DNA from: Candidatus Accumulibacter conexus
GTDB lineage: Bacteria > Pseudomonadota > Gammaproteobacteria > Burkholderiales > Rhodocyclaceae
Length of the DNA: 57,194 nt
Assembly (NCBI GenBank): GCA_017592775.1
Contig: JAGFNJ010000033.1
Location: 1-57,194, forward strand
Reading direction: 5' to 3'
Part shown: piece after piece, positions 1 to 7,874 of the stretch
How the letters are laid out: every line of letters starts with the position of its first letter
Position numbering within the stretch: position 1 is the stretch's first letter
Notes under the pieces: generated by a model
The model's database searches: none
What the model saw: the letters and a program-made list of their open reading frames with translations, nothing else
Told to the model about the DNA's origin: nothing
Translations under genes and position numbers: made by a program

Positions 1-44
1 ACCATTTCTTTGTGCTTCTCCAGCTTCCGTTTCGCCTCACCCAT
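1..44 (-). CDS. Start of an unidentified protein (5' partial)
   Basis: Reading the minus strand from 44, an ATG opens a frame that runs off the left edge and begins MGEAKRKLEKHKEM. A GAGG ribosome-binding site lies seven bases upstream of the ATG, which supports a real start. Only about 14 residues are visible, highly charged and probably helical, so no family can be named. It is co-directional with the NACHT-FGE gene and about 180 nt downstream of it, so it could be a third gene of that module or belong to a separate element. Confidence 0.45.
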   Translation of the reverse strand, partial: MGEAKRKLEKHKEM

Positions 45-154
45 TTGGTGACCTCTATCGTCCGTCAACAAGCCACACATTGCCTGAGGTTCAGCCGGTT
101 TGCACGCTGGCAACTGCGGTTTTTAGGTTGAAATGAGAACCGCTGCTGCGCGCG

Positions 155-174
155 GCGGGGGAAGTCTCCCCCGC
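155..174 (-). other. GC-rich hairpin downstream of the NACHT-FGE gene
   Basis: A perfect 8-bp stem (GCGGGGGA paired with TCCCCCGC) closed by a 4-nt loop lies 54 nt past the stop codon of the NACHT-FGE gene. There is no U-run on the minus strand, so it is not a classical intrinsic terminator. Diversity-generating retroelements often carry a GC-rich hairpin of this size just downstream of the variable region, which is the reason for flagging it. The rest of 45-227 shows no gene. Confidence 0.5.
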
Positions 175-227
175 ACCCCCTCCAGAGTCGGAGATCCCGG
201 AGTGACAGAGCGCAGAGGAAGCAGAGA

Positions 228-3110
228 TCAGAGCGGAAGAACAGGGGAAGAACGCAACACCACGCGAAAACCGACGTAGTCAAAGCGGAGGTCCGGGGGA
301 TACCAGCCGCGGAGGCCACAGCGCGCACCGTCCCGGCGAGCGCCCCACGAGCCGCCGCGCACGACCCGCCACACCTTGTTCGGTGCACCCGGATCCTCGC
401 GTAGCCGATCGTTGGCGTCATACGGGTAGCCGAAGTCGGGCTTCCAATCGGTACCCCAGAGGCTGCGCGTCCACTCCCAGACGTTGCCGGCGAGGTCCTC
501 GCAGCCGTAGGGGCTCTGGCCGCCGGAGAAGATGCCCGGGGTACTCGTGTCGCCGATGCTCCTCTCTCCATTGGCCTTCTCCACCTGCCAGTCGTCGCCC
601 CAGGGGTAGCTGCGCTTTGGCAGCGGGTTGTCCTGCAGCGGCGCGTCGCTGGCGGCGAATCCCTGGGCGATGCTCTCCCGCCGGATCGCACGCGGGATCT
701 GCAGTCCGCCGCGAGCCGCCTTCTCCCACTCGACTTCCGACGGCAGCGAGACGATCCAGCCGGCCGGCAGCCGCTCGCGCCAGCGGTCGTTCAGCCAGGT
801 ACAGAAGGCGCGCGCATCGTGCCAACTGACGTTCACGACCGGCCGGTTCGCCGGCGGACGCAGCGCATCCGCGTCATGCCCGGTATGACCGCTGGCGGTG
901 ACGAACTCGGCGAACTGCGCGACGCTGACCGGCATTTCGGCGATCCAGTAGTCGTAGTCAAGCGTGTCGTTGCGGTGCAGCGGCGCATCGTCGCTATCCT
1001 TGTCGCCCATCCAGAAGGCGCCAGCGGGAACATGCGCGAAGCGCATCGCGTCGACCTCGAGCAGGTGGCGGCGCGGATCGCTGAGCCGCGCGAGCACGTC
1101 GCCGGCAAGCGCGCGCTGCCGCGCGGCGACGCCGCCATCGGCGGGCAGCACCGGCAGTGCGGCGGCGAGCCAGCCGGCGACACGGGTGGCGACCGCGCGC
1201 GTGCGGTCACGCTGGCGGACGGCGTCAACGCCGATCTCGAGCAACTGCATGCCGGCGAGCAGCGCGCAGCTCCAGTCGGCGGCCGTCGGCGATCGCTCGC
1301 GGCGGAAGTCGTCGATGCTCGTGCCGCCGATCAGCTCGTCGGCAGCGGTCGCGCCGCGCTCGGCCCTGGCGATCCGTGCCGCCAGCGTCAGGACGATCTG
1401 CCAGTGTCCCGGTGCCTCGCGCGCCAGGCGCGCGCAGTCGGCGGCGAATTCCGGTCGTGCCGCGAGATGGCAGGCGGCGAGAAACTCCTGGAAGGTGCGA
1501 TGCGGGAAGGCGAACTGCCGCTCGCCGTGGCGTTCGCCCTGACCGAGCAGCAGGCCGGCGCGCTTCTCGATGTAGTCAACGACGATTGCGGCCTTGTCCC
1601 AACTGCCGCCGAGCAGCGGCCGGAAAGCGAGCAGCAGACGGCTTTCAGCGATGTCGGCGGTGCCACCGGCGTCACCCGGGCCAGCCGTGCCGGCGCCGAG
1701 GTCGCGGTCGGCGACGACGCTCTCGGCATGGACCGTGAACGCCAGTTCCTCGAGCGTCTCGCGCAGGTCGGCGAGCTTCAGCGTCGGAATCGCCAGCGCG
1801 TCGAGCAGCGCCCTGTCGGCGCCGATCTGCCGGTTCCAGCGCAGCAGCAGCAGGTCGACCGAGTCGTTGTACAGATCGGCGCGGTCGTCGGGCAGGCGGC
1901 CGCGGCTGGCGTGCAGCGAGGCCATCAGCGTCAGCAGCAGCGGGTTGCGCGCCAGCGGCTTCAGGTCGGGGCGCTCGCGGGCGGTGAGCAGGTCGTCGCA
2001 CTTGCGCTCGGCGTCGCCGGGCGGCAGCCACTGACGCCGGGCGAGGGTCGCGTACCAGCCGCGGATGAAGCGCTCGATCTGCTCGTCTTCGAAATCGGCG
2101 AGCGCGTAGACGCCCTGCGCCGGGTCGGCGCCGGCGGGCCAGGCGTAGGGGCGGGCGGTGAACAGGAAGCGGCAGCGATCGCCGGCGCTCCGCATCAACT
2201 CCCTGACGGCGCCGACGACGCGCTGTCGGCTGGCGTCGCTGCCGCATTCGTCGAGGCCGTCGAGCAGGATCAGCGCGCCGTGGTCGCGGGCGATCCGCTG
2301 CACGAACTTCTTCGTCTCGGGCGACAGGCCGTAGCCGCTGGCGTCGAGGTCGCAGCCGATGAAGTCCCAGAGGTCGCCGGCGTGCGCCGCCGCTCCGGCG
2401 GGGAGCTGCTCGGCGAAACGGCGCAGGACGACGCGGATCGGCAGCAGCGCGCCGTGGCGCCACTGTTCGCCGAGGCTGGCGAGCACCTCGTCGTGCCCCT
2501 GCCAGGCCTGCGCCAGCGCCAGCAGGACGCTGGCGCCGAAGGTGCTCTTGCCGCTGCCGGCGGAACCGAGCAGCGTCAGCTCGCGGTGTTCCGCCAGCGC
2601 TTCGAGCGCCGGTACGGCGCGCGTCGTGCGTTTCTCCTCCATTTCCGCACGCGCGTCGCGCGCCGTGCTGCGGCTGCGCTGCAGCCACTGCGCCAGCGTC
2701 ATCTCCTGCGGGATGTGCAGTTGCGTCGCCAGCGGCACATAGACGTCGGCAAGCTGCAACGGCTCGCGCCGGCCGTCGCTGGCGCTGAGGTCGATCTCGC
2801 CGAGCCTGAGGCCGGCAAGATCGCCGGCGAGCGCGGCGAGATAATGCGCGATGACCGCGTTGGCCTCGGCGGGGTCTTCGCCGCGGTGGACGATCCGGTT
2901 GATGACCTGGATGAAGTCGCGACCGATGAAATGCCCGCCGGCGTTGACCGCGCCGGCGATGGCTGCGCCGCCGCCGGTGTCGACCGCTTGCGCGGGGTGG
3001 CCGGCGTCGCCCTGCTGCCGTGCTGCGAGTTGCGCCTGCAGCTCGGCGATCTGTCGCTGCAGCCGGACGGTGTCGTCGTCGTTGCCCGGAATGGTGGGTT
3101 CGTTGGCCAT
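228..3110 (-). CDS. NACHT NTPase with C-terminal FGE/sulfatase-modifying-factor-like domain
   Basis: About 960 aa. The N-terminal ~45 residues are polar and coiled-coil-like. A glycine-rich motif follows at about 45-68 (DTGGGA, then VNAGGHFIGRDFI). The NACHT P-loop is GSAGSGKST near 183-191 and Walker B is LILLDGLDE near 281-289, followed by helical and winged-helix-like regions. From about residue 690 to the end is an FGE-sulfatase (C-type-lectin-like) domain with the marks VPAGAFWMG, GNVWEWT, VRGGSW and VGFRVV. STAND/NACHT proteins act as ligand-triggered oligomerising switches in immunity or programmed death; the FGE-like end would be the sensor. It lies 6-9 nt after the TIR-like gene, whose stop overlaps this gene's ribosome-binding site, so they are translationally coupled. 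GTG at 3113 and ATG at 3110 are both possible; the ATG has better spacing. The extreme C-terminus resembles a retroelement variable region (see findings). Confidence 0.85.
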   Translation of the reverse strand: MANEPTIPGNDDDTVRLQRQIAELQAQLAARQQGDAGHPAQAVDTGGGAAIAGAVNAGGHFIGRDFIQVINRIVHRGEDPAEANAVIAHYLAALAGDLAGLRLGEIDLSASDGRREPLQLADVYVPLATQLHIPQEMTLAQWLQRSRSTARDARAEMEEKRTTRAVPALEALAEHRELTLLGSAGSGKSTFGASVLLALAQAWQGHDEVLASLGEQWRHGALLPIRVVLRRFAEQLPAGAAAHAGDLWDFIGCDLDASGYGLSPETKKFVQRIARDHGALILLDGLDECGSDASRQRVVGAVRELMRSAGDRCRFLFTARPYAWPAGADPAQGVYALADFEDEQIERFIRGWYATLARRQWLPPGDAERKCDDLLTARERPDLKPLARNPLLLTLMASLHASRGRLPDDRADLYNDSVDLLLLRWNRQIGADRALLDALAIPTLKLADLRETLEELAFTVHAESVVADRDLGAGTAGPGDAGGTADIAESRLLLAFRPLLGGSWDKAAIVVDYIEKRAGLLLGQGERHGERQFAFPHRTFQEFLAACHLAARPEFAADCARLAREAPGHWQIVLTLAARIARAERGATAADELIGGTSIDDFRRERSPTAADWSCALLAGMQLLEIGVDAVRQRDRTRAVATRVAGWLAAALPVLPADGGVAARQRALAGDVLARLSDPRRHLLEVDAMRFAHVPAGAFWMGDKDSDDAPLHRNDTLDYDYWIAEMPVSVAQFAEFVTASGHTGHDADALRPPANRPVVNVSWHDARAFCTWLNDRWRERLPAGWIVSLPSEVEWEKAARGGLQIPRAIRRESIAQGFAASDAPLQDNPLPKRSYPWGDDWQVEKANGERSIGDTSTPGIFSGGQSPYGCEDLAGNVWEWTRSLWGTDWKPDFGYPYDANDRLREDPGAPNKVWRVVRGGSWGARRDGARCGLRGWYPPDLRFDYVGFRVVLRSSPVLPL

Positions 3111-3119
3111 CACGTCGCC

Positions 3120-4175
3120 TCAGGGTGCCTGAAGCTTGCCGAGCACGAACTTCGTCACCGGGCCGACGGCGGCAGCGAGCAGTGGCGAGGCGAAAGTGCT
3201 GACCAGCGAAGCGACGGCGCCGGGTACCAGCGCGGCCAGTCCATCGAGCAGCCGGCCGACGCGGCTGTCGTCGGCTTGCTCGCCCTTTGCCACTTCGGCC
3301 TCGATCTCGGCGAGTCGTTGCCGCGCCTCGGCCTGGCTGCGCGGCTCTGCGTGTTCGCTGACCGCGCGGAACAGCGGTGCGAAGAGCGCCCCGATCTCGT
3401 TCGCCGCGACGCCCTGCGCGACGATGCGGTCACGGCCGACGAAGTCGCGGCCGGCATTGACGTTGCCGCCGACGTAGGCGCCGCCGCCGGTATCGATGCG
3501 CGTGCCGGTGTGGATCGGCCCGCGGTGGTTGCCGGCGACCAAGACGCTGCCGGCGCCCAGCGCCGGGCCGTCGCCCTGCGCGACGGCGCCGTTGCCGTGC
3601 AGGACCGCGTGGCGGCTGTGGTCGCCGCCGCCGCCGCTTGCTTCGCGATCGCGCTCGAATTTCACGAAACCGTTGGCCGCGAGCTTCTCGAGCTGATCGC
3701 CGAAGTGGCGGCAGAGCTGGTCGGTGTTGCTGTAGACGGTCTGGAAGTGGCCGAGCGCCCTGAGCTTCTGCTGGAACGAGTGCAGGCTCTGCAGGTCCTC
3801 TGCGCTGGCGGCGGCGCGATCGTCGGGCGAATCGCAGAAGTAGGTGAAGATGAACGGCCTGCTCGTCGCCTGGAACTGGCCGACGGCGGTCGCGAACTCC
3901 TCCTCGGTGTAGCGGCCGACCTTGCTGCGGTAGAGCATCACGAAAACGTCGCACTGGCGGATTTCACGGTTGTACTCGTCCTGCAGCCGGGTTTTCGACA
4001 GCGCGTCGAGGAAGTCCTCCCAGACGATCGGGCGGAGGTAGGCTCCCTGGTCGATCCAGAGGTCGTTCTTCCGCCTGATGGCCATCTCGAACTCGCGCCG
4101 ATGGTCGGCGAGTTCCGCCGACGAGGCGAGGAAGATCCTGCGTATGGTGCGGATGGTGACTGCGGTGGTCGGCAT
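3120..4175 (-). CDS. TIR/DUF4062-like effector protein with glycine-rich motif
   Basis: 351 aa. Residues about 12-100 resemble TIR/DUF4062-like domains: a strand-helix start (IFLASSAELADHRREFE), then REIRQCDVFVMLYRSKVG, then YTEEEF, whose glutamates could be catalytic if this is a NADase-type TIR. Residues about 228-251 carry a glycine-rich motif (DTGGGAYVGGNVNAG followed by RDFVGRDRI) that closely matches one in the downstream NACHT protein. The last ~100 residues are helical and end in a hydrophobic, possibly membrane-active segment (about 305-345). GGAG sits eight bases before the ATG. As first gene of a coupled pair with a NACHT NTPase, it is probably the effector or adaptor. The domain family is assigned from pattern only; enzymatic activity is not shown. 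Confidence 0.7.
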   Translation of the reverse strand: MPTTAVTIRTIRRIFLASSAELADHRREFEMAIRRKNDLWIDQGAYLRPIVWEDFLDALSKTRLQDEYNREIRQCDVFVMLYRSKVGRYTEEEFATAVGQFQATSRPFIFTYFCDSPDDRAAASAEDLQSLHSFQQKLRALGHFQTVYSNTDQLCRHFGDQLEKLAANGFVKFERDREASGGGGDHSRHAVLHGNGAVAQGDGPALGAGSVLVAGNHRGPIHTGTRIDTGGGAYVGGNVNAGRDFVGRDRIVAQGVAANEIGALFAPLFRAVSEHAEPRSQAEARQRLAEIEAEVAKGEQADDSRVGRLLDGLAALVPGAVASLVSTFASPLLAAAVGPVTKFVLGKLQAP

Positions 4176-4286
4176 GCGGCAGGCTCCGGCGAGTTGGCGT
4201 CGGCGAAACCCTACGCTGCAGGAGGGCGAAAGGCAAGCGGTCGCGCGTGCATAGGCGGCGCGCCGGGTCTGCCGGCGAGCGGGCCG

Positions 4287-5258
4287 TCAGTGCAGCCCGA
4301 ACCAGGCTTCGGCGTTGCAGTGCGCGACCTTCTCGGCCGTCGCCGGCGTCAGATTGGCGAGCAGCCCGTTGCGGATCGCCTGCACGCTGGTCTCGTAGTC
4401 CTGCGGGTTTCCTGCCAGGTCGACACCGACGACGAAGCGGTCAGGGTGGTCCTCGATCAGTTGCTGCCAGTCACGCTCCAGCGTGCGCTCGTCGTAGACG
4501 GCGTAGCGGTTCTTCTGCAGCGGCCAGCCGCGGGCCGAGAGGTCGCAGGCGGTGTTCGGGTACTGCTCGAGGAAACGGCGCATGTCGGCGGCCGACGAGA
4601 CGCTGCCGCAGTGCGACACGATGAGCCGCGCCTGTGGGCTGGACGCGGCCAGGGCACCCACCTGGCGGACGGTGTCGGGGTGGTTCCATTGGGCATGGAT
4701 GTTGAGTGGCCGGCCGTAGCGGGCGGCGAGGGCGAACAGCGCCTGCAGCGTGCCGCTGTCTGCCGCCACCTTGAAGCGGCTGGTCGGGTCGGCGGCAGTG
4801 GTCAGCGCATTGACGTGGATCTCGCCGATGACGCGCGCGCCGCGGTCACGCAATTCGCCCTCGATGGTGGCCAGCATCTGCTGCACGGCGGGGCTCTCGG
4901 GGTTGGCGAAGTCCGTCGCGTCGAGGCTGCGGTGCGTGCTCTTCCACGCATGCTGGCCGGCGGGTCTGATGAAGCGTCGGCCGAGCGCCATCATCGCGGG
5001 CATGTTGTTGCCGCCGGCGCCGCCGGCCAGGCGCACGCCGTTGCGGTCCATCACCGCCAGCAGCTCGGCGCCATCGAAACCCTGGACGACGTGGTAGTGG
5101 CTGTCGATGATCGGCAGCCTGCCGGCACCGTCGCCGCCGAGGACAGCCTCGGCGGCGGCGGGAGTTGCTGCCAGCGGCGCCGCGAAAGCGGCAAGAAGCC
5201 AGAGGGAGGTGGTCCAGCGGCGGCAACGCCGGAAGGGAAGGAATGGGGCGGATTCCAT
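4287..5258 (-). CDS. Exported amidohydrolase (amidohydrolase-2 family)
   Basis: 323 aa from the ATG at 5258, which has GAGGAG five to six bases upstream; the open frame extends further but without a better start. The N-terminus is a signal peptide (Arg-rich, then a Trp/Leu/Ala core) with likely cleavage after TPAAA. The mature part is a TIM-barrel metal-dependent hydrolase of the amidohydrolase-2 type: metal-site DSHYH near the start, IHAQWNH, VSHCGS and a late Asp in GVDLAGNP. Family members are hydrolases or decarboxylases with varied substrates, so the substrate is unknown. It is transcribed alone, 111 nt upstream of the conflict module on the same strand. Confidence 0.8.
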   Translation of the reverse strand: MESAPFLPFRRCRRWTTSLWLLAAFAAPLAATPAAAEAVLGGDGAGRLPIIDSHYHVVQGFDGAELLAVMDRNGVRLAGGAGGNNMPAMMALGRRFIRPAGQHAWKSTHRSLDATDFANPESPAVQQMLATIEGELRDRGARVIGEIHVNALTTAADPTSRFKVAADSGTLQALFALAARYGRPLNIHAQWNHPDTVRQVGALAASSPQARLIVSHCGSVSSAADMRRFLEQYPNTACDLSARGWPLQKNRYAVYDERTLERDWQQLIEDHPDRFVVGVDLAGNPQDYETSVQAIRNGLLANLTPATAEKVAHCNAEAWFGLH

Positions 5259-5520
5259 TGTCGCTCCTCGCAAATTGACGGGAGGGCGGTCTCGCCACGT
5301 CGAGTCCAGCGACGACGGCGCCGCCCTGCACATCGGGGATGTCACAACAAGGATAGGAAACGCCGTCGCGGTATGCAAATGCCGCGCGGTGGCCCGCGGG
5401 CTGCAGCCGGGCCGCAACCCGTGCATTCCCGACCGCGCCGGAGAAGCGACGACGGCAGCGTTCCGCGTCCGCCGCCGCGAGCATCGCAACGGCCATCGCC
5501 GGTGGGGCCGGCAAAGGACC

Positions 5521-6102
5521 TCAGCGGCCGGTGTTGCCGGCAGCGAGCAATTCACTTCCTGACGATGTCGGTGCTTGCGCACGCTGTCTCAGTTCGGCGA
5601 TGACTTGCTGACTGCTCTGCCGCGAAACGGCTGCCTGCTCGCGACGATCCCGATCCTCGATCAGCGCCAGGGCCTGTCGGCGCCAAGACACCATCTGTGG
5701 ATCGTGTTCGTGGTGGAGGTGGTGGCGCCGGTGCATCGTGAACCAGCGATGGGCTTCCGCGGCGTCGGCGGCAACGCCCTGGCCTGTCTGGTACATGAGG
5801 CCGATCTGGAACTGCGAGACCTTGTCGCCCTGGGCGGCGGCGATTCGGTACCATTGCATCGCCGTGCCGTAATCGAGCGCCACGCCATCGCCGTAGTGGT
5901 GGATGACGGCCAGATTGTAGGCCGCATCGGCGTTCTCGCTGTCCGCCCACGCTTGCCACAGCCTGATGGCCTGCGTCGTCTCGCCGCCCTTGTGCAGCCG
6001 GGCAGCCAGGCGCAGGTCGTCGTCGACGCTCCCTGCATGGGCCGCGAGGCAGCAAGCGGCAAGGGCGAAAGAAAGGCAGGGGCGAGAAAGCGGCAGGCTC
6101 AT
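5521..6102 (-). CDS. Exported Sel1-repeat (tetratricopeptide-like) protein
   Basis: 193 aa from the ATG at 6102 (GGAG seven bases before). A signal peptide ends about AAHAGS. Two Sel1-type repeats span about 58-125, with the pattern A-YNLA-x-HHYGDGV and FQIGLMYQTGQGV. A His-rich stretch (HRRHHLHHEH) follows and then a charged helical tail. Sel1 repeats are protein-protein interaction solenoids, here in the periplasm. The 262-nt gap between its stop and the next gene's start (5259-5520) shows no recognisable feature. Function unknown. Confidence 0.75.
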   Translation of the reverse strand: MSLPLSRPCLSFALAACCLAAHAGSVDDDLRLAARLHKGGETTQAIRLWQAWADSENADAAYNLAVIHHYGDGVALDYGTAMQWYRIAAAQGDKVSQFQIGLMYQTGQGVAADAAEAHRWFTMHRRHHLHHEHDPQMVSWRRQALALIEDRDRREQAAVSRQSSQQVIAELRQRAQAPTSSGSELLAAGNTGR

Positions 6103-6412
6103 GGTCGATCTCCGGAAGAGACCCCGATGCGTGATTGCGCTCGGGGGCGGTGGTTGGCGGTCGGGTTGACAGGCGCACGAAGAGCGGCAGCCTACGGTCA
6201 AACCGCCTTGCTGGTAATCAGGCAGATTGTCGCGCGACGGTTTGTCGCATGCCGTCGAGCGCCCGCAAGGAGTGCTTGCGGCCGCGATGCACCGCAACCT
6301 GGAGCGATCCGCGCTGACCGCGTGCGCCGCGGTGAAGGGTGCGATAATCGGTGGCCTCCGGCTGCGGCCGCCACGCTCGCGTTGCGCGGGCACCCGATCG
6401 AATGCGTCATCG
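6103..6412. other. Divergent intergenic region, 310 nt
   Basis: The region lies between the Sel1 gene (minus) and the methyltransferase gene (plus). A GATAAT hexamer near 6340 could be a -10 element for the methyltransferase, but no convincing -35 is present. A TTGACA at about 6163 on the plus strand lacks a matching -10. A short CCCCGA/TCGGGG inverted repeat lies near 6120-6146. No conserved small ORF is evident. Confidence 0.4.
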
Positions 6413-7246
6413 ATGAAGAACGAAGAATCGTCACGGCAGCGGCTGCTCGAGATCAATCGCCAGCAGGCCGAGTTCTACGAGCACGATCTGTACGTGCAGC
6501 GCGACCGGCAAAGTCTGCCGGTGCGCATCTGGGGCGCGGTGCGCGACAGCCTGCATCGCTTCCGCCAGGAAACTGGAATCGGCAGCGCCGCGGACGAACT
6601 GCATCAGGTGTGGCTCGGCGACCTGGCGGGCAGCAAGGTCCTTGACCTCGGCGTCGGCTGCGGCAACGCGCTGTCGATCGATATCGCCCGGCGCTGTCGC
6701 GACTACCACGCGATCGACCTCAGCGAGCGGCTGGCGGCGAGCTTCCAGCAGGCGCTGCTGGCGGAGGGTCTGCAGCATGCGCGTTCGTACCGCGCCGATT
6801 TCCTCGCCGACGACTTCGCCGAGCGGGACTTCGACATCATCTACGCGCTTGGGGTCGCACACCATTTCGAGGATTTCGACCTGTTCCTGGCGACCGCGCA
6901 GCAGCGGCTGAAGCCCGGCGGCAGGATGATCACCTACGATCCGCTGAACACCTTCTGGGCGTCACGGCTGCTGCGGGCGATGTTCCGGCCGTTCCAGAAC
7001 GACGCCGCCTGGGAGTGGCCGTTCGCGCGCAGGAACTTCGAGCTGATCGTCCGGCGGTTTCGCATCGCCGCGGTACAGGGGACGCTCGGCCGCTCGAAAT
7101 GGGCTTTCCCGCTGGTCGTGCTCAGCCCGCAGTGGGCGATTCGCCGCGGCCGCCGGGCGCACCTTCGCGATCTGGCGGAATGCAACCGCATCGCGCCACC
7201 GTTGTTCCGCTGCCTGCACGTGACGATGTGCCTCGTTCGCGAATGA
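6413..7246 (+). CDS. Class I SAM-dependent methyltransferase
   Basis: 277 aa from ATG 6413. The fold is Rossmann-type: motif I is VLDLGVGCGNAL (about residues 79-90), an acidic motif II is in YHAIDLSERL, motif IV is IIYALGVAHHFEDF and a post-IV loop is RLKPGGRMITYDP. This is the UbiE/Coq5-like layout; the substrate is unknown. No Shine-Dalgarno sequence is obvious before 6413. The same frame is open further upstream, but that part has low-complexity, non-conserved composition, so the short start is preferred. It is followed by the convergent PyrR-like gene 40 nt away. Confidence 0.75.
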   Translation: MKNEESSRQRLLEINRQQAEFYEHDLYVQRDRQSLPVRIWGAVRDSLHRFRQETGIGSAADELHQVWLGDLAGSKVLDLGVGCGNALSIDIARRCRDYHAIDLSERLAASFQQALLAEGLQHARSYRADFLADDFAERDFDIIYALGVAHHFEDFDLFLATAQQRLKPGGRMITYDPLNTFWASRLLRAMFRPFQNDAAWEWPFARRNFELIVRRFRIAAVQGTLGRSKWAFPLVVLSPQWAIRRGRRAHLRDLAECNRIAPPLFRCLHVTMCLVRE

Positions 7247-7286
7247 CGACGGTGGCGGCGGCCAGGCAGCGGGCGCTGCTCCGGCG

Positions 7287-7838
7287 CTAGGCGCCCGGAC
7301 GCACCAGTTCGATCGAGAAGTCGGCCTCGTAGGGTGGCACGTGAACCTCGACGATCGAGCCCGCGGGCATGTCGAGTCGCAGGCCGGCGACGTCGGCATG
7401 GATCGGCAGCAGGCTGACACCGCGATCAACGAGGACTGCGCTGACGACCCGCGCGGCGCCGCGTTGGACCAGGTGCTGGACGACGCGGAGCAGCGAATGG
7501 CCGCGGTAGAGCACGTCATCGACGACGAGCACGCTGCGCCCGGCGAGATCGGCGACGGTCGGCGCCGTGTCTTCGGTGAGCCGGGTCTGCGGATGGAGCA
7601 GGCTGAGATCGTCGCCGTAGCGTTTGACGGCCAGGTCGAGTCGTCGCACCGGTTGCACGCCACGTCTGGCCAGGCGTTCGGCCAGCAGGTCGGCCAGCGG
7701 CGCGCCGCGACGAAGGATGCCGACGAGGACGATGTCGTCGTCGTTGGTCAGCAAGCCGGCGAGGCGGGCCGCCATGCTGTCGAGTACCGGTTCGAGCTGC
7801 CGTCCGTCGTAGATGCAGGAGCGGGTATTCGCGTTCAT
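7287..7838 (-). CDS. PyrR-family phosphoribosyltransferase
   Basis: 183 aa. It aligns along its length with the PyrR uracil-phosphoribosyltransferase/attenuation-protein family: VLVGILRRG near the start, the YGDDLS segment, the PRPP loop VLVVDDVLYRGHS, and AVLVDRG..LPI.AD. In PyrR the PRPP motif is VDDVLYTG; here it is VDDVLYRG. PyrR is normally beside pyrB/pyrC, but here it is the last gene after pncB, 36 nt downstream, which suggests a nucleobase or nicotinate salvage role rather than pyr regulation. That role is inference. Start at ATG 7838. Confidence 0.75.
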   Translation of the reverse strand: MNANTRSCIYDGRQLEPVLDSMAARLAGLLTNDDDIVLVGILRRGAPLADLLAERLARRGVQPVRRLDLAVKRYGDDLSLLHPQTRLTEDTAPTVADLAGRSVLVVDDVLYRGHSLLRVVQHLVQRGAARVVSAVLVDRGVSLLPIHADVAGLRLDMPAGSIVEVHVPPYEADFSIELVRPGA

Positions 7839-7874
7839 CGTCGGGCATTTCGCGGGGTTGAGGGAGTCTGCTGT

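Noticed and set aside
155-174. The hairpin after the NACHT-FGE gene as an intrinsic terminator
   Set aside because: No U-run follows on the minus strand; kept as an unclassified or retroelement-type hairpin.
819-5603. A 1594-codon open frame on the plus strand across the conflict module and amidohydrolase
   Set aside because: It is the antisense shadow of three recognisable minus-strand genes in GC-rich DNA; the translation has Arg/Ala/Val/Asp-rich composition and no domain.
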